From: Actinomadura graeca
GTDB lineage: Bacteria; Actinomycetota; Actinomycetes; Streptosporangiales; Streptosporangiaceae
DNA: 64,000 bases
Reading direction: 5' to 3'
Assembly (NCBI RefSeq): GCF_019175365.1
Contig: NZ_CP059572.1
Span: forward strand, 8,556,001 to 8,620,000
Below the pieces are notes generated by a model. It did not search any database. It saw only the letters and a list, made by a program, of their open reading frames with translations, and was not told the DNA's origin. Positions 26,622 through 35,459 of the stretch are shown here, piece by piece. Positions within the stretch are counted from its first letter, which is position 1, and every line of letters starts with the position of its first letter. The position numbers were made by a program, and so were the translations under genes.

Positions 26622-27023
26622 TCAGGGACGCGGATCGCGCCGCAGGGGATGTCCCTCCGGGACCTCGACGATAACGATCTTCACGCCGTCGGGGTCCTCG
26701 ATCCACATCTCGACGAGCCCCCACGGCTCCTCGCGCGGCCCCCGGGTGATCCGCGCGCCGGCCTCCGCGAGGCGGTCGTGCTCGGCCCGGACGTCCCTGA
26801 CCTGCAGCCAGATCATCGGGCAGGGGACGGCCGGGGCGCCGCCACCACCGGGGCCGTGCCCCGACACCTCCAGGAACCCCTGGCCGAGGAAGAACACGAC
26901 GCCGGGCGTGTCCGGCGGGCCGAACTCGCGGTACACCGCGAGCCCCAGCACGTCGCGGTAGAAGGCGCGGCTGCGCGCCGGGTCGGCCGGGCGGAGCAGG
27001 ATGCGGCTGCTCAGGACGTCCAT
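26622..27023 (-). CDS. VOC/glyoxalase-fold protein
   Basis: 133 aa, one vicinal-oxygen-chelate domain built of two beta-alpha-beta-beta-beta units: RILLRPADPARSRAFYRDVLG at the start and RDVRAEHDRLAEAGARI in the middle, ending EDPDGVKIVIVE. Possible metal ligands are a late Glu (VEMWIEDPDG) and an early strand residue. The family covers glyoxalases, dioxygenases and drug-binding proteins; no specific reaction can be assigned. It sits 52 bp from the dehydrogenase stop, possibly co-transcribed with it. Confidence 0.85.
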   Translation of the reverse strand: MDVLSSRILLRPADPARSRAFYRDVLGLAVYREFGPPDTPGVVFFLGQGFLEVSGHGPGGGGAPAVPCPMIWLQVRDVRAEHDRLAEAGARITRGPREEPWGLVEMWIEDPDGVKIVIVEVPEGHPLRRDPRP

Positions 27024-27075
27024 GGCCCCATCCTCGCCTCCCGGCCGCCACCGGAAGGCGCCGCCACGCCCCGGC

Positions 27076-27942
27076 TCAGCCGTCGAAACCGGCGTGGTAG
27101 GTGGCGGCCATGTCCTCGTCGCCGTGGCCCTGCTCCAGCGCGCGGCGGAACCGGTCGCCCGCGGCGTCGTTCATGTCGACGCGGACCCCGGCGGACGCGG
27201 CCGCCTCGTGGATCAGCCGGGTGTCCTTCTCGGCGTTGCGGAGGGCGAAGCTGGTCGTGTAGTCCCCGGCGAGGATCGCCTTCATCTTGGCCTGCAGGTA
27301 CGGGCTGTCCATCGGGCCGCCCGTGACGACCTCGCCGAACAGCGCGGGGTCCAGCCCGAGGCCCTTGGCGAGCCCGAGGGCCTCGGCGACGATCGAGGTC
27401 ATCGAGATGCCGAAGCCCACCGTGGCGAGCTTCAGCCGCGTGGCGGCGCCCGCGGCGCCGTCCGTGCCGAGCCACAGCGTCTTCTGGCCGACCGCGCCGA
27501 ACACCGGTTCCAGCCGGGCGCGGACCTCCTCCGGGCCGGCGGCGAGGATCACCAGCGTGCCCTGCTCCGCGGGCTGCCTGGTGCCCTGGACGGGCGCGTC
27601 GACGAACGTCAGGCCCCGCTCGGCGGCGAGGTCGGCGAGCGGCCCCAGCGCGGCGACGCCGACCGTGCTCATCTGCGCCCAGACCTGCCCGGGCCGCAGC
27701 GCGTCCGCCGCCTCGGCCAGCACCGACAGGACGGTCCCGCCGTCGCTCAGCATCGTGATGACGACCTCGGCGCCCTCGATCGCCTCGGCGGGCGTCCCGG
27801 CGACCGTGGCGCCGTCCGCGGCGAGCGGCTCGGCCCGCGACCGGGTGCGGTTCCAGACCCTCACCCGGTGCCCGTTCCGGAGCAGGTTGCGCGCCATCGC
27901 CGCGCCCATGATCCCGGTCCCCAGCAGCGCGACATCGCTCAT
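27076..27942 (-). CDS. Beta-hydroxyacid dehydrogenase family (3-hydroxyisobutyrate dehydrogenase-like)
   Basis: NAD(P)-dependent oxidoreductase of 288 aa. The N-terminal Rossmann motif is LGTGIMGAAMARNLL, with a basic WNRTRSR after strand 2 that points to NADP. The substrate loop is VDAPVQGTRQPAEQGTLVILAAG (here the usual GG-x-x-A-x-x-G motif is altered to QGTRQPAEQG), and the catalytic Lys sits in TRLKLATVGF. The altered loop suggests an imine reductase or glyoxylate/succinic semialdehyde reductase-like substrate and not hydroxyisobutyrate. Confidence 0.87.
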   Translation of the reverse strand: MSDVALLGTGIMGAAMARNLLRNGHRVRVWNRTRSRAEPLAADGATVAGTPAEAIEGAEVVITMLSDGGTVLSVLAEAADALRPGQVWAQMSTVGVAALGPLADLAAERGLTFVDAPVQGTRQPAEQGTLVILAAGPEEVRARLEPVFGAVGQKTLWLGTDGAAGAATRLKLATVGFGISMTSIVAEALGLAKGLGLDPALFGEVVTGGPMDSPYLQAKMKAILAGDYTTSFALRNAEKDTRLIHEAAASAGVRVDMNDAAGDRFRRALEQGHGDEDMAATYHAGFDG

Positions 27943-28097
27943 GATCGGATCCTCTTTCTCGACTGGACGTTACAGATCGGGGATGGTTCCGGGCGTACGC
28001 CGGGCCCGTCCCGCCCCTACCCCGGAACGGGCAGGGCTCGCAGGGTGGTGTCGACGACCGCGGCCAGACGGCGCCGGTCACATTGCGCCGGTCGCGT

Positions 28098-29147
28098 TCA
28101 GCCGAAGGCGGGGCTGTCCCCGGGCGCGTCCGCGAACGCGTCGGTGTAGGGCGCGGCGAACACCTCCAGGGTGCGGTCCAGCTGCGCCGACCACCACGCG
28201 ACCAGCGCGGCCGAGCCGCGCTCGCCCGCGCCCTCCTCCCCGAGGTAGCGGTGCCGCAGCGCGGCGACGTCGCACAGCCGCTCCCACCACTCCCGGTGGA
28301 CGGCCGCCTGGATCTGCCCGGCGTCCAGCGGGAACACCGCGCGGTGCCCTCGCACGAACGCCTGGACGCGGTCGAGGTCGAGACCCCGCTCGTCCTCGCA
28401 GGCGAACAGCCGCGCCGCCGCCCGGACCACCTCGCCCGCCACCGGCCCGGTGCGCAGCCCGTCCCAGCCGAGGACCGCGGTGACGTTGCCGGAACCGCCG
28501 TAGCGCAGGTTCTCCGCCTCGAACGCGCCGTGCAGGTGCCCGACCGTGCTGACCTCCATCTCCGGCGGCTGGTGGCCGGCGAACTCGGTGAGCAGGACGT
28601 GCCGCTCCCGCAGCCGCCGCCCGGTCAGCGCGTCGAAGTCGGTGCCCCCGCCGTCGCCGGGGACGGCCTCCAGCATCGCGCCGACCGCCTCGGCTGCGTC
28701 GGCGGCGCGCGGCGTCGGCACCAGCAGGCTCTGCTGCACCGGCGGTGTCAGCCGGTCCAGTTCGGCGTGCAGGCGTCCCAGCAGCCCGCCCAGCGCCTCG
28801 CACTGGCCGAACGTCAGCTCCAGCCCCCCGCGGACGCGGCCCGCGACCCACGGGTACAGCACGAAGACCCGCCCGGCCGCGGTGACGAGCGTTCTCCCGC
28901 TCCGGGTGGGCACGGGCGCGAGGACCGGCAGTCCCGCCGCGTCGAGCGCGGCGGTGACCGTGTGCTGGAACCGCAGGCGCCGCCGGTCGGCCTCCGCGTA
29001 CTCCTTCAGGAAGAACGAGCCCCGGGCGGTGTCGATCCGCCTCCACCGGCCTCCCGGCCCGGGGGACACGGCGTCCGGGGCGCCGATCTCCCAGCGACCC
29101 AGCAGCCGTGGCGGCGGCTCGGTGTCAGCACTCTGTGACGTCGGCAC
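28098..29147 (-). CDS. APH-family phosphotransferase-like protein, catalytic Asp missing
   Basis: 349 aa with the aminoglycoside-phosphotransferase/kinase-like fold. The ATP-site Lys (FFLKEY, ~K48), hinge (VFVLYPWVAG) and late Asp (GWDGLRTGP, ~D229) are present. The catalytic loop reads HGAFEAEN where the family has HGDxxxxN: the base Asp is Ala (~A208) while the His and Asn remain. It is thus a probable pseudokinase or an enzyme with altered chemistry. The GTG at 29147, with GAGG 7 nt upstream, is preferred to the GTG at 29198. No operon partner. Confidence 0.75.
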   Translation of the reverse strand: MPTSQSADTEPPPRLLGRWEIGAPDAVSPGPGGRWRRIDTARGSFFLKEYAEADRRRLRFQHTVTAALDAAGLPVLAPVPTRSGRTLVTAAGRVFVLYPWVAGRVRGGLELTFGQCEALGGLLGRLHAELDRLTPPVQQSLLVPTPRAADAAEAVGAMLEAVPGDGGGTDFDALTGRRLRERHVLLTEFAGHQPPEMEVSTVGHLHGAFEAENLRYGGSGNVTAVLGWDGLRTGPVAGEVVRAAARLFACEDERGLDLDRVQAFVRGHRAVFPLDAGQIQAAVHREWWERLCDVAALRHRYLGEEGAGERGSAALVAWWSAQLDRTLEVFAAPYTDAFADAPGDSPAFG

Positions 29148-29246
29148 CTCAGCACCTCGGCGGCGTCGGACGGACGGCGGTCGAACGGATGTTCCCACAC
29201 CGACGCTACACGGGCGGGCGCCCGCCGCGAAAGGGAACCGCGCGCC

Positions 29247-29648
29247 TCACGCGGGTTCGAGGACGACCACGGGGATCTCCCGGCCGGTCTTGCGCTGGTA
29301 GTCGTCGTAGGCGGGCCAGACGGCCGTCATCTTCTCCCAGTACGCGGGTTTCTCCTCGGGCGTGGCGTTCCGTGCCCTCGCGGTGAACTTCTCGCCCTTC
29401 ACCTGGACGTGCGCCGTCGGGTCCGCCTCAAGGTTGCGGTACCACGCCGGCGCCTCGTCGGCGCCGCCGTTGGACGCCACGACCAGGTAGGCGTCCCCCT
29501 CCCGCTGGTAGATCAGCGGCGTCGTGCGCCGTTTCCCGCTGCGGCGCCCGGTGGTGGTGAGCAGCAGGGTGACGGTGCCCTGCCATTCGTGCCCCTCCTC
29601 GCCGTCCGTCTCCTGATAGCGCTCGACGTGCTCCTTGCCGTACAGCAT
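29247..29648 (-). CDS. Deazaflavin (F420)-dependent nitroreductase family protein
   Basis: 133 aa split-barrel protein of the Ddn family of actinomycetes, which uses F420H2 to reduce nitro compounds, quinones or enones. Typical pattern: TLLLTTTGRRSGKRRTTPLIY, then YLVVASNGGADEAPAWYRNLEADP, and a Tyr/Trp-rich C-terminus (KMTAVWPAYDDYQRKTGREI). It faces away from the PaaI-type gene, 84 bp apart. Confidence 0.9.
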   Translation of the reverse strand: MLYGKEHVERYQETDGEEGHEWQGTVTLLLTTTGRRSGKRRTTPLIYQREGDAYLVVASNGGADEAPAWYRNLEADPTAHVQVKGEKFTARARNATPEEKPAYWEKMTAVWPAYDDYQRKTGREIPVVVLEPA

Positions 29649-29732
29649 GGTTCCTCCTGATCGTGATCCCGCGTCACGATGACCTTCCCCGGTGAGGGCC
29701 TGTCAATGCCCGGCGATCATTACGCTGTGCGG

Positions 29733-30191
29733 GTGAGCGACGCGGCGGAGGTGGCGCGCCGATGCGCCGAGACGATGTACGCGCGGGACCGGGTGGCGCA
29801 GGAACTGCAGATGCGGATCGCCGACATCGGGCCGGGCCGGGCCCGGCTGCGGATGACGGTCGGCGAGGCGATGGTGAACGGCTTCGGCATCGCCCACGGC
29901 GGCTACCTGTTCCTGCTGGCCGACTCGGCGTTCGCCTACGCCTGCAACACCCATGGCGCAGTGACGGTCGCCGCGTCCGCCGACGTGGTGTTCGTCGCGC
30001 CGGCGCGCAGCGGGGACGTGCTGGAGGCGACCGCGGTCGAGCGCACCCGCTACGGCCGCAGCGGCGTCTACGACGTGACGGTCCGCCGCGTCCCGGACGG
30101 GCAGGTCATCGCGGAGTTCCGCGGCGGCAGCCGCTCTCGTGGCGAACGCGTCCTGGACGGCGATACCGAGACCGGCACCGGCACCGGCTAG
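29733..30191 (+). CDS. PaaI-type hotdog thioesterase
   Basis: 152 aa, single hotdog domain hydrolysing an aryl- or hydroxyphenylacetyl-CoA-like thioester. The signature is NGFGIAHGGYLFLLADSAFAYACN, with the helix Asp acting as catalytic base, followed by ASADVVFVAPARSGDVLEA. No other phenylacetate genes are nearby. TACGCT at 29721-29726 ends 6 nt before the GTG at 29733, so a leaderless message is likely; in-frame upstream starts at 29679 and 29706 lie in or before the promoter. Confidence 0.87.
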   Translation: MSDAAEVARRCAETMYARDRVAQELQMRIADIGPGRARLRMTVGEAMVNGFGIAHGGYLFLLADSAFAYACNTHGAVTVAASADVVFVAPARSGDVLEATAVERTRYGRSGVYDVTVRRVPDGQVIAEFRGGSRSRGERVLDGDTETGTGTG

Positions 30192-30210
30192 GCGGGCGGT
30201 CCCGGCCAGG

Positions 30211-30235
30211 CGGGCGGCGCCGTGGCGCCCGCCCG
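30211..30235. terminator. GC-rich stem-loop between convergent genes
   Basis: CGGGCGGCGCC-GT-GGCGCCCGCCC forms a strong stem with one bulge, placed between the PaaI-type gene stop (30191) and the XRE gene stop (30240). No T-run. Confidence 0.45.
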
Positions 30236-30239
30236 GGTG

Positions 30240-31163
30240 CTAGAGCTCCTTCAGGATGGCGTCGAGCTGCCGGGCCGTGTCGTCGGGCCGCGCCGCGGTG
30301 ATGCAGAGGTTGTTCATCGCGCGCATGTAGGTGTCGACGTCGGTCGGCTTGTCGAGGTAGAGCGCGCTGGTGAGCTGCTCCAGATAGACGACGTCGGACA
30401 GGGCGGGCTCGGCGAACCGCAGGATGGTGAACGGGCCGCCCGCCGCCGCGTGGCCGCCCGCGCCGAAGGGGACGATCTGCAGCGTGACGTTCGGCAGCTC
30501 CGACATCTCGATGAGGTGCCGGATCTGCCGCCGCATCACCTCGCGGCCGCCGAGCGGGCGGCGCACGACCGCCTCGTCCAGGACGGCCCACAGCGTGGGC
30601 GCGCCGGGCGCGGTGAACCGCTCCTGCCGGGTCGTGCGGACCTGGACACGCCGCTCGACCTCCTCGTCCGAGGCGTCGGAGAAGCCGAGGCGGACGACCG
30701 CGCGCGCGTACGCCTCGGTTTGGAGCAGCCCCGGGACGAACTGCAGCTCGTAGGTGCGCAGCAGCGAGGCCGCCTCCTCCAGCCCGAGGTAGACCTCGAA
30801 CCAGCTCGGCAGGACGTCGCCGTAGCGGTGCCACCAGCCGGGCGTGTTGGCCTCCTTGGCCAGCTCCAGCATCGTGGCGCGGTCGGCGGTGTCGGTGACG
30901 CCGTAGAGGGTCAGCAGGTCGGAGACGTCCCGCTCCTTGAAGCCGACGCGGCCCAGCTCCATGCGGCTGATCTTGGAGTGCGAGCCGCGGATCTCGTATC
31001 CGGCCTGCTCGGTGGAGATGCCGCGCGACTCACGGAGGCGGCGCAGCTGGGCGCCGAGGAGGATGCGCAGCACCGTGGGACCACCGCGCCGGGGGTAGTC
31101 GATCAGCCTTCCGGCCGGTTCGCCTTCGGCCGGAGGGGTGGGTGCAGCTGAATCCTGGGGCAA
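30240..31163 (-). CDS. XRE-family regulator with DUF5753 domain
   Basis: About 307 aa. HTH at the N-terminus (LGAQLRRLRESRGISTEQAGYEIRGSHSKISRMELGRV); the large C-terminal DUF5753 domain shows WHRYGDVLPSWFEVYLGLE, ELQFVPGLLQTEAYARAVV and VVYLEQLTSALYLDKP. Streptomyces relatives (WhiJ-like, Scr1) act with a small DUF397 partner, which is not evident here. The start is uncertain: a GTG at 31235 lies in AT-rich promoter-like DNA (TAACAT on the minus strand, complement of 31216-31221), so the TTG at 31163 is used. Confidence 0.85.
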   Translation of the reverse strand: MPQDSAAPTPPAEGEPAGRLIDYPRRGGPTVLRILLGAQLRRLRESRGISTEQAGYEIRGSHSKISRMELGRVGFKERDVSDLLTLYGVTDTADRATMLELAKEANTPGWWHRYGDVLPSWFEVYLGLEEAASLLRTYELQFVPGLLQTEAYARAVVRLGFSDASDEEVERRVQVRTTRQERFTAPGAPTLWAVLDEAVVRRPLGGREVMRRQIRHLIEMSELPNVTLQIVPFGAGGHAAAGGPFTILRFAEPALSDVVYLEQLTSALYLDKPTDVDTYMRAMNNLCITAARPDDTARQLDAILKEL

Positions 31164-31213
31164 GGGGTCACCAGCCAGTCGACGGGTCTGCTCACGGGCG
31201 GCACGGCACCGCC

Positions 31214-31612
31214 CTATGTTAGAGGATGGAACCACGTTTTTGGGAAGTATGAAAAACGCGTCTCCGGCGCGACTGCCCGTTCATGGCAGAAGGGTCGCCG
31301 GGGGACGTGCGTTCTCCGATCGCCGCGCGGTAAGGGTACCCCGGTCCGGGAAGTGCGGCCGCCATGCCCGGAACGGCCCGCGTGCGCCAATGATCGATTG
31401 GACCGTGACGAGTGTCCGTGACCAGTGCGGTCGGTGGTGGCGCGAGTGCGGAACGTGGTACCGGGCAGCGTGGCGCCCCTCGTGCCGGGGGGCATTTCCA
31501 CAGTTCTGCCCAGGATCTCCGGCAGAAGAATTTCCCGGTGTTCTTCTGTGCCGTCGATGACCAATGTGACCGGTTTTCCGGTGCACTCGTATATGGCGCC
31601 GGAATGACGCAT
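31214..31612 (-). CDS. Doubtful small ORF in the gap before the XRE gene
   Basis: From the ATG at 31612 the first ~50 codons read like protein (ECTGKPVTLVIDGTEEHREI, then LLPEILGRTVEMPPG), but the third-position GC is lower than in neighbouring genes and the remainder is low-complexity Arg/His/Ser. It occupies the place where a DUF397-type partner of the XRE regulator could sit, but it does not look like DUF397. The rest of the 31164-31723 gap shows only an AT-rich patch at 31216-31260. Confidence 0.25.
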   Translation of the reverse strand: MRHSGAIYECTGKPVTLVIDGTEEHREILLPEILGRTVEMPPGTRGATLPGTTFRTRATTDRTGHGHSSRSNRSLAHAGRSGHGGRTSRTGVPLPRGDRRTHVPRRPFCHERAVAPETRFSYFPKTWFHPLT

Positions 31613-31723
31613 GTCTTGCCTTCCGGGGAACATTCACGACCTGCCGCGCCGACGTGACGAAACTCTCGTCCCCGGCGTCCCTGGAGTCCCGCGCCGAGAC
31701 GAGCCGAGGCCGTCGCCGCGGGC

Positions 31724-32503
31724 TCAGGCGTCGCGCCGGGAGAAGACGAGCGCCGCCAGTGCCGGCGGGACGGCCGAGTACGCCAGCATCATCACCGCCG
31801 CCACGCCGGGCGGCAGCACGTCGCCGTAGATGGAGTGTTCCGTGGTCAGGCCGCTCGCCTGGGCGGCCAGGCCGCCCGGCATCACCGAGCCGATCCGCGT
31901 GTTCCACGGCCCCGGCAGGTGGGAGACGGCCAGCGGCAGGACGTGCCAGATGAGGACGACCGTCGTGATCGCCGCCGCCGCCGACCGCAGCAGGAGCCCG
32001 AGCGAGAGCCCGAGAAGCGCGAACATCGCCACCGACGTGCCCTCGACCGCGAAGCCCGGCAGGTCGTGCAGGACCGGCTCCCGCTGGTCGGGGAACGGCC
32101 GGCCGCCGACGGCGAGGCGGGTCCCGAGGCAGGACGCGAGCGCCGCGGCCTCCCCGGCGGCCAGCGAGACGGCGCCCACCACCACCGCCTTCGCCGCGAG
32201 CAGCCGTCCCCGGCGCGGGACGGCGGTGAGGCTCGTCCCGATCGTCCCCGTCCGGTACTCGGACGTGGCGGTGAGCACGCCGAGGACGGCCAGGCAGAGC
32301 GAGGCCGCCCACGGGCCGAGCCGTTGCAGCGGGCGCAGGGTGAACCGGGCGCGCTCGTCGGCCGGCAGGCCGTCCCACACGTGCGCCGCCTGAAGCGCGA
32401 TCAGCACCACCAGCAGGACGATCCCCGCGGCCGCCGCCAGCGTCCAGTACGTCGACCGGACCGAGCGCAGCTTCCACCACTCCGCCGCCAGCGCGTCGCC
32501 CAT
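31724..32503 (-). CDS. ABC transporter permease (ABC-2 type), second
   Basis: 259 aa with about six membrane helices (ILLVVLIALQA, SLCLAVLGVLTATSEYRTGTIGT, VVVGAVSLAAGEAAALASC, MFALLGLSLGLLL, ITTVVLIWHVLPLAV, VAAVMMLAYSAVPPALAALVF). The start AAEWWKLRSVRSTYW and TSEYRTGTIG are shared with the upstream permease, so the two arose by duplication. The ATG overlaps the upstream stop by 1 nt (TGATG) with AGGAGGG before it. It forms an exporter with the ATPase encoded first in the operon. Confidence 0.85.
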   Translation of the reverse strand: MGDALAAEWWKLRSVRSTYWTLAAAAGIVLLVVLIALQAAHVWDGLPADERARFTLRPLQRLGPWAASLCLAVLGVLTATSEYRTGTIGTSLTAVPRRGRLLAAKAVVVGAVSLAAGEAAALASCLGTRLAVGGRPFPDQREPVLHDLPGFAVEGTSVAMFALLGLSLGLLLRSAAAAITTVVLIWHVLPLAVSHLPGPWNTRIGSVMPGGLAAQASGLTTEHSIYGDVLPPGVAAVMMLAYSAVPPALAALVFSRRDA

Positions 32504-33276
32504 CACACGTCCCTCCTGCAAAACACGTACGCACCGGTCCCGAGCGCGGCCGCCACGTACACGGCCAGGAGCCCCGCGGCGGCCGGAGCGGACAGGACGC
32601 CGTAGTCGTAGGGCAGGCCCGGCGGGGACGCCATCTGCTCGGACAGGGTCCCCGGCAGCACCGACCAGATCCGCTCGCCGTAGGGGGAGGGCACCGCCAC
32701 GATCAGCGTCGGCAGGACGAACAGCAGCATCACGCCCAGCGTGATCGTCGCCGCGCCCGACCTCAGCACCGCGCCGAGCCCCACGGTCACGACCGTGATC
32801 GCCGCCGTCGCCGCCCCCGTCGCCAGCAGATGGGGCACATGGCCGGTCACCGGCGTCTCGAACGCCTCCACCGGCCGGTCGCCCACGATCGCCTTCCCCG
32901 CCAGCAGCACCACGGACACGCTCACGAGGCCCGCGGCGAGCGCCACGGCACCGGCCACCAGCGCCTTCGCCGACAGCAGCCGCAGCCTTCGCGGCGACGC
33001 GGCCGCGCTCACCCGGATCATCCCGGTCGCGTACTCGGACGTGATGGTCAGGGAGCCGAGCACCATCGCGCACAGGGGCAGCGCCAGGGTGAGCGGCTGG
33101 TCCGCCGGAGCCGAGACGACCTCCCGTTGCTGCGCGGACGATCCGTCCGAGGAACGGGCCGCGTACCACGCCCACAGCACGCACAGCAGCATGCAGACCA
33201 CGACCGTCCCGAGGATCCACATCGTCGAGCGGACGGACCGGAGCTTGAGCCACTCCGCCGCCAGCGCGTCCCTCAC
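32503..33276 (-). CDS. ABC transporter permease (ABC-2 type), first
   Basis: 257 aa, a paralogue of the next gene: AAEWLKLRSVRSTMW at the N-terminus, then SLTITSEYATGMIRVS and six predicted helices. The GTG at 33276 overlaps the ATPase stop as GTGA. A heterodimeric permease with one ATPase is the usual layout of actinomycete lantibiotic- or drug-type exporters; the cargo is unknown. The operon is divergent from a histidine kinase and response regulator, which probably control it. Confidence 0.85.
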   Translation of the reverse strand: MRDALAAEWLKLRSVRSTMWILGTVVVCMLLCVLWAWYAARSSDGSSAQQREVVSAPADQPLTLALPLCAMVLGSLTITSEYATGMIRVSAAASPRRLRLLSAKALVAGAVALAAGLVSVSVVLLAGKAIVGDRPVEAFETPVTGHVPHLLATGAATAAITVVTVGLGAVLRSGAATITLGVMLLFVLPTLIVAVPSPYGERIWSVLPGTLSEQMASPPGLPYDYGVLSAPAAAGLLAVYVAAALGTGAYVFCRRDV

Positions 33277-34175
33277 CGCGGCACCGCCCCGAACTCGGCG
33301 CTGCCTGCGGTCAGCTCCATGTACGCCTCTTCCAGCGACGCGGCCTGCGGCGTCATCCCGTACAGCGGGATCCCGTGCGCGGCGGCGTGGTCGCCGATGT
33401 CCGCCACGCCAAGGCCGGTCACGGTGAGGGTGCCCTCCGCCTCTTCCACGGTCCCTCCGGCCGCGGTCAGCACGCCACGCAGGTCGTCCGGACGCGGCGA
33501 CCGCACGACCACCCCGCGGCCGAAGCGGGCCGCCAGCTCCCGCACGGTGGTGTCGGCGATCAGCCGGCCCCGCCCGATGACGACCAGCCGGTCCGCGGTC
33601 AGCTCCATCTCGCTCATCAGATGGCTGGAGATCAGCACCGTCCGCCCCTCCGCGGCGAGCGCGCGCATCAGCTCCCGGATCCAGCGGACCCCGTCCGGGT
33701 CGAGCCCGTTCACCGGCTCGTCGAACATCAGGACCCCCGGATCGCCGAGCAGCGCCGCCGCGATCCCGAGGCGCTGCCGCATGCCGAGGGAGAACCCGCC
33801 GACCCGCTTGCGGGCGACCCCGGCGAGCCCCACGCGCTCCAGCACCTCGGCGACCCGGCGCGATCCGATCCCGTTGCTGCGGGCGATCCACCCGAGATGG
33901 TCGAACGCCTTCCGGCCGCCGTGCACGGCGCCGGCGTCCAGCAGCGCCCCCACCTCCCGTATGGGGCGCCGCAACGCGGCGTACCGGCCGCCGTTCACCA
34001 GCGCCTCGCCGGACGACGCGGCGGCCAGCCCCAGCAGGACCCGCATGGTGGTCGATTTCCCTGCGCCGTTCGGGCCGAGGAACCCCGTGACCGTCCCGGG
34101 CCTCACCTCGAACGACAACCCGTCCACGGCCACCGTCCCGCCGTACCGCTTGGTCAGCTCACGCACCTCGATCAT
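33273..34175 (-). CDS. ABC exporter ATP-binding protein
   Basis: 300 aa. Walker A GPNGAGKST near 40, Q-loop region EVGALLDAGAVHGGRKAFDHL, signature FSLGMRQRLG near 135, Walker B VLMFDEPVNGLDPDG near 155, and H-loop ISSHLMSEME near 192. The extra C-terminal ~90 residues are typical of the DrrA/CcmA-like group. First gene of the three-gene export operon. The ATG at 34175 lies 132 bp from the divergent kinase start. Confidence 0.92.
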   Translation of the reverse strand: MIEVRELTKRYGGTVAVDGLSFEVRPGTVTGFLGPNGAGKSTTMRVLLGLAAASSGEALVNGGRYAALRRPIREVGALLDAGAVHGGRKAFDHLGWIARSNGIGSRRVAEVLERVGLAGVARKRVGGFSLGMRQRLGIAAALLGDPGVLMFDEPVNGLDPDGVRWIRELMRALAAEGRTVLISSHLMSEMELTADRLVVIGRGRLIADTTVRELAARFGRGVVVRSPRPDDLRGVLTAAGGTVEEAEGTLTVTGLGVADIGDHAAAHGIPLYGMTPQAASLEEAYMELTAGSAEFGAVPR

Positions 34176-34307
34176 GGCCCCACCCTCGCGGCGGCGTCCC
34201 GCCCGCGCATCGGAGCCACGTCCGGGTTCCGCGCCGCGGAATCGGACCCCGGGCTGACGTCCACCGGTCGGACGCGGCCGCGGGCGGCCTGCGGCTACCT
34301 TCGTGAC

Positions 34308-35459
34308 GTGGACGACTCCGAGCTGCGCTCCCTGCTCCTCCGCCGTTTCGGCCGGCGGGGCCTGGTCCTCACCGACACCGTGGTCGCGGTCCTCTACACC
34401 CTCCTGGTCATGACGTTCGCGGGCGGCGACGTTCCCGCGCCCCTCGCGTGCGCCGTCACGGCGGCGACCGGCCTGCCCCTCGCCGTCCGGCGGCAGTATC
34501 CGGTCCCGGTGTTCGCCGCCGTCCTCTGCGCGTCCCTGCTCTCCCTGGCCCTCGGCCTGCCCTGGGACTTCTTCGCGGCCGCCGCGTACGCCCTCTACCC
34601 GGTCGCCCTCGGGCAGCCCCGCCGCCGCTGGGTCCCGACGTCCGCGATCGGGGCCGCCGGCGCCCTGGCCATCCTCGGCGGTGCGACGGTCGGTCCCAGT
34701 GGCTGGCAGGCCGGGCGGCCGGGCGCGCTGGTCGTGGGCCTCGGCGTCCTCGGCGTGACCTGGTCCCTCGGCCGCGCCCTCCGCGAGCGCCGCGCGCACG
34801 CCGAACGCTCCGCCCGCCAGCTCGCCGACCGCGCGGTCACCGACGAGCGGCTGCGCATCGCCCGCGAGCTCCACGACGTCGTCGCCCACAGCATGAGCCT
34901 GATCGCCGTCAAGGCCGGCGTCGCCGTCCACGTCGCCGAGGCCCGGCCGCAGGAGGCGCTGGACGCCCTGCGCGTCATCGAGACCACCAGCCGCGGCACC
35001 CTCGCCGAGATGCGGCACCTCCTCGGCGTCCTGCGCAACGGATCCGTGCCCGAGGCCGCGCTGGCACCCACGCCCGGCCTGACCGCGCTGACCGCCCTGG
35101 CCGAGCGGGCCGCCATGGCGGGCGTCAGCGTCGACCTCGACGTCCGGGCCGGTGACCTTCCCGACGGCGTCGCCCTCTCGGCGTACCGGATCGTCCAGGA
35201 GGCCGTCACCAACGTCGTCAAGCACGCCACGCCCGCCCGGTGCAGCGTCCTCGTCGACGCGGCGGGCGGGCGGATGCGCATCCGCGTCGCCGACGACGGT
35301 CCCGGCGTCCGCGTCCTGCCCGGCGGCGCGGCGGGGGAGGGGCACGGGCTCGTCGGCATGCGCGAGCGCGTCATGATGTACGGCGGGGACTTCGCCGCGG
35401 GCCCCCGGCCGGAGGGCGGCTTCGCCGTCTCCGCCTCCTTCCCCTACGATCCGGCGTGA
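34308..35459 (+). CDS. Two-component sensor histidine kinase (HisKA_3/NarL-system type)
   Basis: 383 aa. Four to five short membrane helices (residues ~22-140) without a large sensor domain, then a coiled linker and the dimerisation box RIARELHDVVAHSMSLI with the phosphorylatable His near 187, and a HATPase domain (YRIVQEAVTNVVKHA, ADDGPGV, GHGLVGMRERV). TACCTT at 34296-34301 ends 6 nt before the GTG at 34308, so the message may be leaderless. The response regulator overlaps by 4 nt. The membrane input resembles systems that monitor cell-envelope drugs. Confidence 0.9.
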   Translation: MDDSELRSLLLRRFGRRGLVLTDTVVAVLYTLLVMTFAGGDVPAPLACAVTAATGLPLAVRRQYPVPVFAAVLCASLLSLALGLPWDFFAAAAYALYPVALGQPRRRWVPTSAIGAAGALAILGGATVGPSGWQAGRPGALVVGLGVLGVTWSLGRALRERRAHAERSARQLADRAVTDERLRIARELHDVVAHSMSLIAVKAGVAVHVAEARPQEALDALRVIETTSRGTLAEMRHLLGVLRNGSVPEAALAPTPGLTALTALAERAAMAGVSVDLDVRAGDLPDGVALSAYRIVQEAVTNVVKHATPARCSVLVDAAGGRMRIRVADDGPGVRVLPGGAAGEGHGLVGMRERVMMYGGDFAAGPRPEGGFAVSASFPYDPA

